The position numbers were made by a program, and so were the translations under genes. Below, one piece after another: positions 1 through 8,646 of a DNA stretch of 64,000 nucleotides. Origin of the DNA: Spinacia oleracea (Eukaryota; Streptophyta; Magnoliopsida; Caryophyllales; Amaranthaceae); NCBI RefSeq assembly GCF_020520425.1, contig NC_079489.1, positions 17,942,001 to 18,006,000 of the forward strand. Reading direction: 5' to 3'. Position 1 is the first letter of the stretch, and each line of letters begins with the position of its first letter. The notes beneath the pieces are model-generated. The model made no database searches. It had not been told where the DNA came from and worked only from the letters and a program-made list of their open reading frames with translations.

Positions 1-707
1 CTTTCAAACTGCTTTCGATACAACACGCAATCATTTGGACACGCGTGTATCTTCTCATAATCCATACCCAAAGGACACATAAGCTTCTGGGCCTCATAGT
101 TAGACCTTGGAAGTTTGTTTCCTTCAGGAAGATTACCAGACGTGGCCTCCAAAAACTGTGAAAAACTCTTGTTGGTCCAACCGTTTTCAACCTTTAAGTT
201 GAAATATTCGATGACGGCACCAAGTACAGTTTGTGTAGAACCAGGATATAATGGTGTTGCGGAAGCTTTGATTATACTATCATACATATGGGGACGCTCA
301 ACGAAATGATGGTCTTCCACATCATGCATCATATCATCTATCCTATCTTTCTCCTCTTCTTCCTCACTTTCAACACCAATATCATCCTCAATTTCATTAT
401 CATCACCATTATCACAATGATTATGCTGACTCGAGCTCGGCATACTAGAACTTGCCCCATGATCTATGCTCTCACCATGCCATGTCCACGTCGTGTAGTT
501 ACCCTTAAAACCGCGACGAACTATGTGATCAACAATATCATCAATATCCCGATACCCCCTTGAATTATTGCAATCACAACAAGGACACAGAATTAAACTT
601 GATTCATGTTCTGATTGATGTTTCAAGGCAACCTTAATGAACTCTTGAATCCCTTGTAAGAACCTTGTAGAAAATCGTTTACTACCATACATCCAACTCC
701 GATCCAT
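1..707 (-). CDS. CACTA transposase, N-terminal part (transposase-associated domain)
   Basis: An open frame starts with MDRSWMYGSKRFSTRF and runs uninterrupted to the window edge (about 235 residues). The start matches the transposase-associated domain found at the N-terminus of TNP2-like CACTA transposases, including the zinc-binding-like segment LCPCCDCNN and the downstream RGFKGNYTTWTWHGE. An acidic stretch (VESEEEEKDRIDD) follows, then the beginning of the conserved TNP2 region (NWxNKSFSQFLE-like, GNKLPRSNYEAQKLM, IHACPNDCVLYR). The ATG at 705-707 is the natural family start. The protein would cut and move the element by binding its terminal repeats. The catalytic region lies beyond the edge. 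No stop occurs in the visible part, so this copy may be recent. Confidence 0.9.
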   Translation of the reverse strand, partial: MDRSWMYGSKRFSTRFLQGIQEFIKVALKHQSEHESSLILCPCCDCNNSRGYRDIDDIVDHIVRRGFKGNYTTWTWHGESIDHGASSSMPSSSQHNHCDNGDDNEIEDDIGVESEEEEEKDRIDDMMHDVEDHHFVERPHMYDSIIKASATPLYPGSTQTVLGAVIEYFNLKVENGWTNKSFSQFLEATSGNLPEGNKLPRSNYEAQKLMCPLGMDYEKIHACPNDCVLYRKQFE

Positions 708-1506
708 TTTCAACCACTAGACCAAATTTTGTCAAAGGTTAGAATATAAACTAGGCTATTCATATCATTATAAATCCAAAATTTTGTAGCAAACCCAAAA
801 CATGATTTCATATATCACCTAAATTCATTTCATACCCAAAACTTCATTTCATAACTTTTAATTCAACAAAACCTAACAACTAAAATTCAACAAAACCTAA
901 ATCCTAAAATGTACCCAATTAAAATTCAATTAAAATTCAACAAAACCTACAACTAAAATTCAACAAAACCTAAATCCTAAAATGTACCCAATTAAAATTC
1001 AACAAATAATATCAACCATTAAAATTCAATTATAATGCATAATTAAAATTCAATTATAATGTCCACAATTAAAATTAAAATGCACAATTAAAATTCAATA
1101 AATATCAAAATTAAAATTCAATACCTAAGAGAGGAGAGACTACAATGAACATGGGCGGCTGAGTGGGCGGCGACGTGAAGGAGTGAGTGGGCGGCAGCGT
1201 GGACGACTTCCTTGGCCGTGGGCGGCGGCTCTAAAAAGGGAGTACAGCAAGAAGGAGTGAAGCAGTGAAGTGCAGCGCAGTGAAGGGGCAACGCAGTGAA
1301 GAAACGGCGGAAGGCACGGAAGGCGGCAGTGAAGCAACGACGGCAGTGAACAGGGTGAAGCCGCCGGTGAGACTCTAGCAGTGTTGGTGTTGGTTTCGTT
1401 TGGGAGTGAAGCAGTGTTGGTTGTTTGTCGAGCAAAACCTAAGTCAGAATGAAGCTTGAAAGCAATTAAGCGTGAGCGCGAATTCGAAAAAAAAAAAATC
1501 AAAACA

Positions 1507-1709
1507 CATTTGCGTCGCAGCTTTGTTAAACTGCGACGCAAATGACTCTAGGATGCCCCCCAGAGTCATTTGCGTCGCAGATTAGTAAATCTGCGACGCA
1601 CTTGATTGAGTTAATTGCGTCGCAGTTTTACTAATCTGCGTCGCAAATGACTCTGGGGGGCATCCTAGAGTCATTTGCGTCGCAGTTTAACAAAGCTGCG
1701 ACGCAAATG
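1507..1709. repeat. 203-nt near-perfect palindrome in CACTA subterminal region
   Basis: The first 93 bases (from CATTTGCGTCGCAG at 1507) are repeated as their reverse complement ending at 1709, with only about two mismatches and a short central loop near 1600-1616. Each arm contains GACTCTAGGATGCCCCCC and several TGCGTCGCA words. It can fold into one long hairpin. It is part of the CACTA subterminal repeat block and does not code for protein. Confidence 0.9.
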
Positions 1710-1801
1710 ACTAAATTTTATGCTAAAATTTGTCATTTGCGTCACATGTTCAGAATGGCGTGGCAAATGCGGGGATGCAAATAAGCCTTTTTCCACTAGT
1801 G

Positions 1802-1932
1802 TGTATATATATTTTTTGATGGTCGATCTTTTTAAGGTATTCAATACTCCGAGGGAGCGGCCTTTCACCTTTGAGGAGATAGATGAAGTTCGAGAAATGT
1901 TGGCAAACTTCATTACCAGTGATTGTCTTTGA
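1802..1932 (+). pseudogene. C-terminal end of a Ulp1-like protease frame of the CACTA element
   Basis: The frame beginning at the CACTA junction reads YIYFLMVDLFKVF, then RPFTFEEIDEVREMLANFI and a TGA stop at 1930-1932. An ending with a charged helix of the form EIDEVRExxANF is common at the C-terminus of plant transposon-borne Ulp1 (SUMO-protease-like) proteins, which are frequent second genes of CACTA elements. Only about 40 residues remain and no catalytic residue is present, so the identification rests on this tail and on the position just inside a CACTA end. Confidence 0.4.
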
Positions 1933-2138
1933 TATTTTCTTGTACTGAATCTTAAATTATGGATGCTAGCTAGTTTTTCACATGATTGTAATTTAATCGA
2001 CTTTTATATTTAAAATTATATACTATTTAATTTAATTATGTCTATAATTGGATACTTTTTATATGACGTATGGAGGTTAATTAGTGGCGTAGTCCAATTG
2101 TAATATGTAGCAGGGAAATCGGTTATACAACAAATCTA

Positions 2139-2410
2139 GATCAAGTGCGGCTCATTTATAGGCCAAGTGCGGCTCATTTTTATGCTTGTGCTGCCCATTT
2201 CTATGTCAAGTGCGGGCTCATTTTCAAATTTGGCAGCACAACATATTTCAATTGCGGGCTCATTTTCAATATTGGCAGCACCAAATATGTCAAGTGCGGG
2301 CTCATTTTCAAAATTGGCAGCACCAAATATATCAAGTGCGGGTTCATATTCTAAAATTGGCAGCACTTGAAACATCAACACTTGAGAAACATCAAGTGCG
2401 GGCAGGCCAT
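2139..2410 (+). repeat. Subterminal tandem repeats of second CACTA element
   Basis: The unit CAAGTGCGGGCTCATTTTCA followed by AAATTGGCAGCACCAAATAT recurs about six times with a period near 45 bp. It decays toward the left, and an inverted copy (GAGCCCGCACTTG) occurs near 2451-2465. The repeats end next to the TAGTG terminus at 2481, which marks them as transposase-binding subterminal repeats rather than coding sequence or a CRISPR array. Confidence 0.8.
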
Positions 2411-2499
2411 GTGATGCACATGTAAAAGCCCGCACTAAACCCCTTAAAATGAGCCCGCACTTGAGGTTTTTTCCTCTAGTGCTTACTTGAAGATTGAAC

Positions 2500-3720
2500 C
2501 TTGGAACATGATCTACATAATTATTGCACTTTTAATTTCGCACCAAAACTTCGTTAGCTCATCAGTTTTTTGATCTCGAACTTTCTTGTAGTCTTTCTTA
2601 CATGCAAGGTAGAACCAACAATTCTCAAGCTCAATAGAGTCGATTGTGTCCAATGTCACACAGTTGCAAACCTATGCCATAAAAATCCTAAATTAGCTAG
2701 TATCTTCAATGTAATGTTTTTTTAATTTAACAACAAACTCAATAGAAAAAAAACAATTATATGTTAGGAATACTACGGAGTATTTAATGTCTATATATAT
2801 AAGCACCAAAAAATAGAATTGATGTACTCACTTCCTGCGTTTCACTAATCTCATCAACATGTTAATTTCCTCTTCGATATTTTCAAGAAATCGTTTTCAT
2901 TTTTCTAAGAGATGTGACTACTTATTTGTGCCACCATTTCTGAAGAAGTCTTTCCTTCACTTCCAAATCTGCATGACAATATTTTTTCAAGTATACGTTA
3001 TTAAAAAAGTGTATTTAGATAAGAAAAAAAAATAGTAGTAAGACAAAAAAAATAAAATACACATACCTCTCTTTAAAATCATTTATCTCTGCAATATCAG
3101 TATTTATATGGAGTCTAGTCACAAGTAGCGAACTCGATATTCCAACAACACTAATGCGTAAGAAAGATAAACGTATAAGAAAGAAAAACCCCATCAATGC
3201 ATAAAATAACAATAAGGATTTAATTCAACTCAAATAATATATACCATGAAAAGTCTTGATTTTTTGCATACTCGATGGCAATAAAACTTAACAATGTGGA
3301 TGATTAGATGTCAATTGATCAGCAAATTGATTCCACAAAGTGCAACTCAATAAAATTTTCCTGATATTGACAACACATCAAAGTTAGTACAAAAATCATA
3401 ATTGTATTTCCCTTAAAAAAGATTGAAAATACACTTACTGCAAAAAAATTGACCAGTTGATAATATTGAGCATTTTTTTGAGGGTTACCATCTGTAATAA
3501 ATTGTTCAGTTGATAATATTCCAGAAAGATATCCAATACAATCTGTTTTTACAAACAACCGATAATAACTGTAAATAATATATCTAAAATAAATATAATA
3601 CTTAAAAACTAAGTTGATTTTTATACCAATTAACACACTGTTGTCTAGATCTTTTAGTGCTTTATAAGACTTAAAATCAAAACCATGTATAGGAATGGTC
3701 GATCCAACCACTTCTACGAC
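2500..3720 (-). pseudogene. Replication protein A (RPA70)-like OB-fold remnant
   Basis: Three separated minus-strand pieces resemble plant transposon-type RPA1-like proteins. One near 3600-3720 reads VGSTIPIHGFDFKSYKALKD, and further into the same frame DCIGYLSGIL. One near 3070-3310 reads SMQKIKTFHG, then VTRLHINTDIAEINDFKERY. One near 2510-2670 reads TLDTIDSIELENCWFYLACK. The pieces are in the expected N-to-C order of OB folds and zinc-binding region. The stretches between them are AT-rich and could be introns or decay. Such single-strand-binding genes are often carried by Helitrons, but no Helitron ends were found here. An in-frame stop (HPHC* near 3290) suggests it is not functional. Confidence 0.5.
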
Positions 3721-4007
3721 TTGAGTAAAATAAAAATAAACTATGATTTTTTTTCCATTCCTAACTCAATAATTTTTTCCTGATATTGATAACACAAAAA
3801 AGTTAGTACAAAAATCATAATTGTATTTTCCTTAAAAAAATATCGAAAATACACTTACTGCAAATCCTCTAGTTGTGTAAAAGATATTATATTATAGTCT
3901 CCAACATTCTTTCCAACACAAAACTTTGAAATATTAATCTTTAAATTTTGAGATAAAAGCCTCTTTAATAGAAGCTTGAATCTTGCCTCCCTAGTAAATA
4001 GACTAGC

Positions 4008-4150
4008 TTGTTGGGTCGGTTGGGTCGGGTTGTAAAAAAACACTTTCGGGTTCGGGTTGAATCGTGTCGGTCACTTTCGGGTTCGGGTTTACAAATGCTT
4101 GTTCAAGACCCAGAACTTACGGGTTCGGGTCGACCCAACGGGTTGAGAGA
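4008..4150. repeat. GGGTTCGGGT low-complexity patch
   Basis: This stretch is made of GGGTCGGTT, GGGTTCGGGT and GTCGACCCAACGGGTT words. It resembles one half of the GC-rich hAT-type MITEs elsewhere in the window, but has no recognisable terminal repeat or target duplication. It is probably a decayed end. Confidence 0.6.
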
Positions 4151-4294
4151 TTTTAATACGCACATTATATTTTCATTAATTTAGGTGATAAATATACAAA
4201 ATATTGGCACAAATTAACAAATTTTTCTACGAAAGTTTATATTTAGTCAAATTCAACCATAAAATGACGTATAATTCAAATTAAAATCATATTT

Positions 4295-4907
4295 GAATAA
4301 TGTCAGTGGGGCGGGTTTCGCAGGAGACCCGCCCCGCATCCGCCCCAAGTAGGCGGGGATGGAGGTAGGTTTGGCGGGTGATGGGGCAGCGATGGGTATA
4401 AAAATCGTATCCGTCATGGGTGATGGGGCGGGTGCGGATTTTGTGTTGAACCCGCCCCATCCCCGCCCCGCCCATCCCCACTCGCCCCGCTTCACACCCG
4501 CCATGAGTGATGGGGTGAGTTTGGATTTATTTGCATCTTTAGGTGATAATATGAACTTAAGTGAGATTTTTAAGTATTTTGTTTGGATTTTTTTGTTATG
4601 ACGAGTATTATTTTCGATTATATTGTTACTTTAGTCATAAGGTTTTTTTTTCAATAGTTAACTTTCATTACTCTGTATATATGACAAATGTTTGCTAAAT
4701 AAGAAAAATTAGGCGGGTATTAGTGCGGGTATGAAGCGGGGATAAGATGGGGATGGATACCCAGTTGGGTGGTGGGCGGGGATGGATTTTAGCTTACATC
4801 CGTTGGGGCGGGGATGGGATGAATTTTTTACCCGCCATGGGTGAAGGGGCGGGGATGGGGATGGAGGGACGTACATCCGCATCCGCCCCGCCCCATTGAC
4901 ATCCCTA
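4295..4907. mobile_element. GC-rich MITE with degenerate GGGCGGGGATGG words
   Basis: The right end reads CCGCCCCATTGACATCCCTA. The left end (ATGTCAGTGGGGCGGG from 4300) is its diverged inverse. Both flanks are packed with GGCGGGGATGG and CCGCCCC words, with an AT-rich core at about 4520-4710. The terminal repeat matches that of the element at 16287-16928 (TAGGGATGNCAATG). No target duplication is recognisable, consistent with age. Confidence 0.65.
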
Positions 4908-5605
4908 GACACGTGTCATCTCCTGATGAGTATTTAAGTTTTTATATTTTATTTTTTAATTTAAAAAATATTTATTAATAAAACTTACAAAAATGGAGAA
5001 AATAATTTGCCGTAGCTATCAATTCTTATTGTAGAAAGTTAATTGTAGTCCATATCTCTCATATGTATTATATAAATTATTATTTCAAAAAAAAGTACTC
5101 CGTATTGATGAACTTAAAAAAGAAAAAAATTTCAAAACTTTTTAACAATATTTTAAACTTCTTTGTATTATATTAATTTAATAATGACTTAAAATGTCGT
5201 ATGTTAAAAAAAAACGTAATAAAATTAATAATTTATGTAAAGAAATAACCTGGAATAGGGGTGAAAATGGGGAAAAGAAAAAGTTGCGAAAAGAGTAAAT
5301 ATGAGAAACTTTTTATAAAGAACTGAAATAATTTTTTTTTGGTAAATTGTTACCTTATATTGAAAATAAATATCAGGTACACTTATTTCAAGGAATAAAA
5401 GTTTAGATAAATTTAGTCAACCTACGACTTTGTTTTATTCGACTTATTTTGTCTGAACTTATATTATCACAAACTTATTTTATCTGAAAAAAACCTTATT
5501 TTGACTGAAATAAACTTAACTTATTTGTGTGTTAAAATGTCTGAAAAGACTTTTTTTTTTTAATTATTTATTTAGGGAAAATTAAATCATTTGATGTTGA
5601 TAAAC
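4908..5605. other. AT-rich intergenic stretch, nothing recognised
   Basis: About 700 bases of A/T-rich sequence with homopolymer runs. I see no reading frame with recognisable similarity, no tRNA-like structure and no transposon end. Confidence 0.6.
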
Positions 5606-6181
5606 TCAGTTTGAGGAAGAGTGGTTAGAAAAAGAATTCAAGGATTTATATGGCAGTTTCTGAGACTTATGGGTTGAAAAATGGTTTGCAGAAGAATGGG
5701 TTAATGCTTCTTCCTGCAGTCTAGCAATATCAATTGCTTCGGAAATAGTTGTAGGTTTGAGAGCTTTGACAAATGGTTTCACAAATGGTGTAAGGCCACT
5801 TATGAAACTATCTAGCACATACTTCTCAGGTAAAGCATGAGTACTCATCATTACAGACCGGATATTTTCAAAATTATCAATATAATCTTCAAGAGTACCT
5901 ACTTGTTGCAACTTATTAAACTGCTCTACTATGTTCCCAATATTTTCTTTGAATCTTGCCTTCAAATCAGTCACAAAATCGTTCCAATCCACCACAAAGT
6001 TCTTCCTAACATCTAGATAATTCATAACCCACGTTTCTGCTTTATTTATCATATTGAGGGAAGCCAGGTCAACCCACTGTTCTATAGGTATCTTGCACAA
6101 GCTAAAATACTTGAAACACTTTTTAACCCACATGTTTGCATTACTACCATCAAACTTAGGGAATTCAATTTTAGGGTTCAT
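5606..6181 (-). mobile_element. LTR retrotransposon gag fossil (probably Ty3/gypsy)
   Basis: A single frame of 191 residues begins MNPKIEFPKFDGSNANMW and contains WVMNYLDV, WNDFVTDLKARF, DYIDNFENI and LDSFISGLTPFV. These are signatures of the retrotransposon gag domain typical of plant Ty3/gypsy elements. No zinc knuckle, protease, reverse transcriptase, integrase or LTR was found next to it, so only the gag part of the element remains. Treated as a fossil of moderate age. Confidence 0.8.
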
Positions 6182-6502
6182 ACCTAAGGGTCTGGTTGGA
6201 TTAACCCTTTCAGCTGGTGTAGAATGAAAATATATTTTAATTTATTTACTTTTCCGTAAATGATTATTAAATTATTAAAAGTATTACATAAAAATATTTA
6301 CGGAGTAGTAATAATCGTATAATGGATTTTCAATTGGTTAACTTCTTTCTAGTTTTCTGTTTTGTGGAATGCATAAATGGATAATGACATTATGGAATCA
6401 TTTAGAATAGACTGGAGTTCTTAAGACTTTGGTCCTAAAGATAGACAAATGATAGTTACAAATTTAATGACTTAATCTACATGTAATTACATTGGGCAGC
6501 AA

Positions 6503-6996
6503 GTTGGAGGCCGAATTGTGAGGGCAAACTTCCCAGAAATGCCAAGAGGTGGTGAGAGGAAAGTGATGGGGCCAACTATCCGAAACAACAACCAAAGTTA
6601 CGTGGATACTCCTCACAAGATCTATGCTGGTAACCTCGGATGAGGAGTTACAACACAAGAGCTCCGAGAAGCCTTTGTTAACCTAGAAGGTTTTCTAAGT
6701 GCCAAAGTGATATACAAGAGAGCAAGTGGAATATCACGGGGTTTTGGCTTCGTCACTTTCTCAACTGCTGAGGCTGCAAATTCTGTTCTCACTTCCATGA
6801 ATGGAGTGGTAAGCACTATTTGAAATTTGTTTCTTGGATTTTCAGTATTAAGGTTGTTGAATTTGAATAATAATAACTGGATATGCTTTGATTTTGCAAC
6901 TTTTGGTTTATAGGAACTGGAAGGACGACCTTTACGATTGAACATGACATATGACAGAATTCGCTCTACCCCTGAGGCTAACGCCGAACAGAGTTA
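6503..6996 (+). pseudogene. Chloroplast ribonucleoprotein (cpRNP) pseudogene, second RRM
   Basis: The frame from VGGRIVRANFPEMPRGGER leads into an RNA recognition motif with RNP2 (KIYAGNL) and RNP1 (SRGFGFVTF), and ends LRLNMTYDRIRSTPEANAEQS with a TAG at 6994-6996. An intron is kept at 6809-6913 (donor GTAAGC, acceptor TATAG), joining MNGV to ELEGRPLR. This is the C-terminal half of the 28-33 kDa chloroplast RNA-binding proteins that bind and stabilise plastid mRNAs. The first RRM and transit peptide are missing. A TGA (6640-6642) replaces the residue after NLG, where the family usually has tryptophan, so the copy is broken. The retained intron shows it came from a DNA duplication, not from a processed mRNA. 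Confidence 0.8.
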
Positions 6997-7286
6997 GCCC
7001 GGATTTAAGGTGAAATACCATGTGACTACTAAGATGATATTTGAGGAACAAATTTACAGGAAACACTCGGTCAAGCTCCTTCCTTTTGATCTCATCGGAA
7101 GGTAGTTATTTTTCTAATATGAGTAGAACATTGAGTATGGCTATGTGGTGCAAATGAGGCTATTCTTTTTCATGTAATTTCATAATTTACTTTGTGTAAG
7201 TTGAATTCTTAAGGTGAATAAAAGATCCCTTTATCGTTAGCGATATGATAAAACATCATAATTCTGAATGTGTACAACTGCAAAAC

Positions 7287-7790
7287 TGTTGGAGAATACA
7301 GTTAAATACATATTAACGCAACGGAATAATCCCCAAAGTCAGGAAGCATGTATAAAGTACAGATTAAGCAGACTTACGTTTGTAGCGTGTTTTCCCTAGT
7401 TCAACAAATCACGAACACGAACAAGAACTCCAAATGTCGTTTCTATCCTTGGTTCACCGACACGTTCAGATCCGTCTTGAGATTTATAGCTTAGACGTCA
7501 CTCAAGATATTTTAGCTTTTAGGGAAGAACAATTTACGGAGGCAAAAAGAGAATAGGGGTTCTCTTTTAGGTTAAAACTGATGTACGTGAATTAGTTGTG
7601 TGTACAAACATAATGTGAGAGGTGAAGTGTTATAACCCTAAAGGTTATAACATGACCGGCCAAGGCACAAGGCCTCAACCGGCCAGCTTCACGCACAAGC
7701 CCACGAAGCAGGGCTGAATGGTAAATACAATATTACATTATGAATAGTAAAGGGAAGTCCTTGCTTTTATAAGCGTTAGGATTCGTATTA
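7287..7790 (-). mobile_element. LTR-end fragment of a Copia-like retrotransposon
   Basis: On the minus strand the sequence ends CTGTATTCTCCAACA at 7287, preceded by a stretch (GGGATTATTCCGTTGCGTTA) typical of plant Copia LTR 3' ends. Further upstream on that strand (about 7765-7770) is a TATAAAA-like box. No internal coding region lies beside it, so it is a solo LTR or a partial LTR. The right boundary is uncertain: a TG..CA span to 7832 with AAAAC on both sides is possible, but that end overlaps sequence that looks like another element. Fossil, incomplete. Confidence 0.4.
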
Positions 7791-7914
7791 AAACTTTAAT
7801 GCCCAATATATATTTGAATAAGACAATTGTCAAAAACTACCTTATAAAATTGAGTTTTTTGTGAAAAACTACCTTACAAAAACATTGTATTTAAACTTTA
7901 ATGCCCAATATATA
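7791..7914. repeat. 22-bp direct repeat flanking a short AT-rich insert
   Basis: AAACTTTAATGCCCAATATA TA occurs at 7791-7812 and again at 7893-7914. The insert between holds two copies of AAAAACTACCTTA about 32 bp apart and begins near GACAATTGTC, so it looks like one arm of the foldback MITEs seen at 48177-48706. The right copy of the repeat is continuous with the kinase fragment that follows. Confidence 0.6.
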
Positions 7915-8130
7915 ATTGTTGCTTGGAGACGGAGGTACCTTTCCTCGTTTATGAATTCATAAGAAATGGTACATTGTATGACCATTTACATGATGAACAA
8001 AAGGTACATCTTCTGACATGGGATGTTCGTCTGAGGATAGTAGCTGAAGATGCTGAGGTCTTGGCATATTTGCACACTACAATTACAATACCGATAATAT
8101 ATTCACAGGGATATAAAATCTATGATGAGA
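7914..8130 (+). pseudogene. Wall-associated receptor kinase (WAK)-like kinase fragment
   Basis: The frame reads CCLETEVPFLVYEFIRNGT, then LYDHLHDEQKVHLLTWDVRL and AEVLAYLHTT. This is the middle of the kinase domain (subdomains V to VIa) of wall-associated kinases, which have the signature LETEVPLLVYEFI. The next segment, IHRDIKS, is present but in a shifted frame near 8098, so the catalytic loop is broken. No extracellular domain, transmembrane segment or ATP-binding loop is nearby. A gene relic. Confidence 0.8.
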
Positions 8131-8209
8131 GATTAGAGTAGAGTAGAGTAGAGTTGAGTTGAATGATAAGAGATGACCGTGCTTGATTAATATAAACCTA
8201 AGTCCACTG

Positions 8210-8466
8210 TTCTACAAAGTTGTTCCGGAAATATCGCACCATGGTTGACTTTTACTCATTTAAACATTACTTTGACTCTTAAAACCTCAAATTGTGTGTA
8301 AGTAAAAATTATAAAAAATTAATATTTAGAAAATATATATCAATACGAATCTAACATTACTCCACATGACTAAAATTTCCATACGTACGAATCACAAAAA
8401 ATGGCCAAAGTCGTAGTGTGAATAGTGTAAAAAACAAATGGTGCGATATTTCCGGAACGGAGGAAG
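8210..8466. mobile_element. Stowaway-like MITE
   Basis: The ends are inverted: TTCCGGAAATATCGCACCA (from about 8223) and TGGTGCGATATTTCCGGAA, with the right terminus continuing CGGAGGAAG before TA at 8467-8468. The left terminal bases have diverged. Size and TA target fit a Tc1/mariner-type Stowaway MITE in the 3' flank of the chitinase gene. Confidence 0.75.
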
Positions 8467-8646
8467 TATGAATTTCAAAATATTAACATCCATGATAATC
8501 AAATACAAAAACTATAAGCCTCTATTTGGAAATTTCTTATTATGCTATCTTTATGTTTTATTCAGCAAGTAATTATACAAATTACTGCATTACACATTGA
8601 TAAATATATCAATAATATCATAAACTAAGTTGAGTCACTTGTCGAA

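Larger units (their letters stand above)
1..1801 (-). mobile_element. CACTA (En/Spm) DNA transposon, 5' part, runs off left edge
   Basis: The terminus at 1797-1801 reads CACTA on the minus strand, followed inward by GTGGAAAAAGGC, the usual form of a plant CACTA end. Inward from it (1500-1760) are many subterminal copies of TGCGTCGCAG and its complement, the type of site CACTA transposases bind. A GC-rich stretch (1130-1440) and an A-rich stretch with an approximately 80-bp repeated segment (860-1010, AAAATGTACCCAATTAAAA twice) lie between the terminus and the transposase start at 707. The 3-bp target duplication expected for CACTA cannot be checked because the other end lies outside the window. 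The bases just outside the terminus are TGT. Confidence 0.85.
1802..2481 (+). mobile_element. Second CACTA element, 3' end, interrupted by the first
   Basis: The right terminus at 2477-2481 is TAGTG, which reads CACTAGAGGAAAAAACC on the other strand. This is a CACTA end of a different family from the one ending at 1801. Inside are subterminal tandem repeats (2139-2410) and, at the left, the end of a Ulp1-like reading frame. No left terminus is visible between 1802 and 2140. The simplest reading is that the other CACTA element inserted into this one at 1801/1802, so its left part lies beyond the window. Confidence 0.65.

Noticed and set aside
1118-1541. Overlapping minus-strand open frames of 105 and 133 codons
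   Set aside because: They lie in the GC-rich leader and subterminal repeats of the CACTA element, have odd composition and no similarity, and overlap each other in two frames.
2139-2410. Regular repeats that could suggest a CRISPR array
   Set aside because: The units are contiguous without unique spacers of constant length, sit next to a CACTA terminus, and the genome is a plant.
4008-4150. Telomere-like repeat
   Set aside because: The word is GGGTTCGGGT, not the plant telomere unit TTTAGGG, and it is a short patch.
4253-4912. Proline/glycine-rich open frames on both strands
   Set aside because: They are produced by the GGCGGGGATGG words of the MITE.
7287-7837. Complete solo LTR with AAAAC on both sides
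   Set aside because: The proposed right end coincides with the start of a foldback-MITE-like arm, so the matching five bases may be chance. Kept only as an LTR-end fragment with an open right border.
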